Of a stretch of 64,000 nt of DNA, positions 62,965 to 64,000 are shown one piece after another; position 1 is the first letter of the stretch; each line of letters begins with the position of its first letter. This stretch comes from Azoarcus sp. L1K30 (lineage in GTDB: Bacteria > Pseudomonadota > Gammaproteobacteria > Burkholderiales > Rhodocyclaceae): positions 1,728,723 through 1,792,722 of the forward strand of contig NZ_JAGRRD010000001.1 in assembly GCF_018122735.1 (NCBI RefSeq), given 5' to 3'. The notes beneath the pieces were generated by a model. That model was given only the letters and a program-made list of their open reading frames with translations. It was not told the origin of the DNA and made no database searches. The position numbers were made by a program, and so were the translations under genes.

Positions 62965-64000
62965 GTCTCATTTCCGGAAATTTCGGTGTCGAGGATGGCT
63001 CCAGGGTACAGTGCGCGACCATCCTTCGTAACTCGACCCAAGTCATTGATGAGGAATGCGTTTCTCAGATACTTGATGCGACAAGCTAACCCTAAATATT
63101 TATCGTATCTTTCCGTAAGTCCTTCTAACCCCAGATTCTTGATCTTGCGTTGGAGCAAGACTATTTTCTCTTCTTCATTGACCTCTTGATTCCATCCGAC
63201 CAAGAACCCTTCAATATCCGTGAACTGAATGGGGACCCCCTCCTTGTCCGTCGCCTCCCGGCCGAAATCCCTTTGAAACTGTTTAAACATCGTCCTTTCC
63301 ATCTCCAGCGTGCGCTGTTCGTTGAGCTGCCAACGGCCGTGGTTGTAGGTCATGTCGGGATCGGTACCGTTGTACCAATGACCCGCGACGGCGCCATAGG
63401 GGTCGTTGTTTGCATCACGGTGGCCGAACACGTCGGCAAGGGCATGCAGGTACTCGCCGTAGAACTGACCCTTCATGCAAGGCCCATAGTCGTCACCGGC
63501 CTTGATTGCGTAATCGTGCAGAAGTCGAACCTGGGGATTGTTCCAGGCCTTCAGGCGCCGTAGTTGATATTCCGGACTGTAGGTGGACTCAAATATCGGC
63601 ATTCCAATCTGCGTGTAGCCGACGATCTCCTCGTGGACGTCGTTCGCGCTGGCGGGAGGGTCGAAACCATCCTGGGTGAAGTGGTACTTCTGTCTCTGCT
63701 CGTAGGCCCAGCCCGCGCCCTTGAATGGCATGGCATCGGTGTATGGATTGACGTCATCGATGGTCTGTGCAGCCGTGGCGATCACCCAAGCCTGCCGCTG
63801 ATCGATGCCGGCAACGAGCGCCAGGAAATAGGTCATGTAGTAATGCACGTCGATTGCATAGAGCCCCATCGGATCACCACGATTGACCGGATCGCCAGAG
63901 GCATACAGGTACGCATCGGGCCCATCGGGATAGCCCATCGGGTCCGGCTGGAGGTAACGCCCGGTGCGTGGGTCGTAGGTTCGATGCCAGTTGTCGTGCA
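62952..64000 (-). CDS. Rhs-family protein, C-terminal part, with DUF6765-like toxin domain
   Basis: The gene runs off the window edge; 348 residues are visible. They begin in the Rhs core (NWHRTYDPRTGRYLQPDP, YASGDPVNRGDPMGLYAID), which ends just before the variable tip. The tip (~295 aa) is rich in His/Asp/Tyr: DVHYYMTYFLALVAGI, AAQTIDDVNPY, HDYAIKAGDDYGPC, GEYLHALADVFGHRDANN and NHGRWQLNEQRTLEMER. It resembles DUF6765 and zinc phospholipase-like HxxxD..H patterns, but no family is certain. As a polymorphic-toxin tip it would be released after delivery. Confidence 0.72.
   Translation of the reverse strand, partial: HDNWHRTYDPRTGRYLQPDPMGYPDGPDAYLYASGDPVNRGDPMGLYAIDVHYYMTYFLALVAGIDQRQAWVIATAAQTIDDVNPYTDAMPFKGAGWAYEQRQKYHFTQDGFDPPASANDVHEEIVGYTQIGMPIFESTYSPEYQLRRLKAWNNPQVRLLHDYAIKAGDDYGPCMKGQFYGEYLHALADVFGHRDANNDPYGAVAGHWYNGTDPDMTYNHGRWQLNEQRTLEMERTMFKQFQRDFGREATDKEGVPIQFTDIEGFLVGWNQEVNEEEKIVLLQRKIKNLGLEGLTERYDKYLGLACRIKYLRNAFLINDLGRVTKDGRALYPGAILDTEISGNETCTY

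Noticed and set aside
1..64000. tRNA genes, rRNA genes, CRISPR arrays
   Set aside because: GTTCGA-type T-loop matches (for example near 51340) lack flanking stems, and no regularly spaced repeats were found.

Overview
The window reads as a stretch of chromosome from a GC-rich, free-living betaproteobacterium. The gene set (TAXI-type TRAP transport under a DctB/DctD-like pair, CcoG with NsrR, a SpeD/SpeE pair, an NAGGN osmoprotectant operon, many sensory proteins) fits Rhodocyclales such as Azoarcus, Thauera or Aromatoleum. That placement is inferred from gene content and not proven. I see no rRNA, tRNA or CRISPR array.

Layout. 0.3-5 kb: a TMTC-like TPR membrane protein, a GH19 lysozyme/chitinase with a peptidoglycan-binding domain, and a multi-pass membrane protein with an unusual soluble tail. 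5-14 kb: a six-gene leftward run (TAXI binding protein, fused TRAP permease, DUF1850 protein, sensor kinase, sigma54 activator, TonB-dependent receptor). A very good sigma54 promoter and two 16-bp repeats precede its first gene. A divergent L-2-hydroxyglutarate-oxidase-like flavoprotein, a cobalamin adenosyltransferase and a tandem HD-GYP protein follow. 18-26.5 kb: a PAS/GAF NarX-type kinase with a NarL-type regulator, then a rightward accessory cluster: two YcaC-type hydrolases around a dps remnant, a monooxygenase-domain membrane protein, a YtcJ-type amidohydrolase, DoxX, a DUF1275 protein and a CHRD remnant.

26.6-35.6 kb: speE/speD, a RES/DUF2384 toxin-antitoxin pair, AcpH, a YjdF-like protein, CcoG divergent from NsrR with an NsrR-like operator between them, an HPP-CBS protein and a DUF808 protein. 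35.6-40.4 kb: the N-acetylglutaminylglutamine amide operon. Its promoter region shares a 21-bp element with that of speD. 40.6-51.6 kb: ordinary single genes (YqeY, AraC, LysE, GT4, pirin, PAS chemoreceptor, YbaK-like protein, EamA, LysR, parvulin, acylphosphatase and small secreted proteins). 51.7-58.8 kb: two large divergent Hsp70-like proteins with a DUF2760 protein, then PepD.

58.8-64 kb looks like an accessory island with more A/T: an ankyrin/DUF4034 membrane protein, a decayed IS4-type transposase, and the 3' end of an Rhs gene. The Rhs tail looks like a DUF6765-type, His/Asp-rich toxin domain. A secreted parallel-beta-helix protein overlaps the Rhs stop and is a candidate immunity protein. 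This island is the likeliest place for an undescribed effector system. The sigma54-TRAP-TonB operon and the tandem Hsp70 locus come next.
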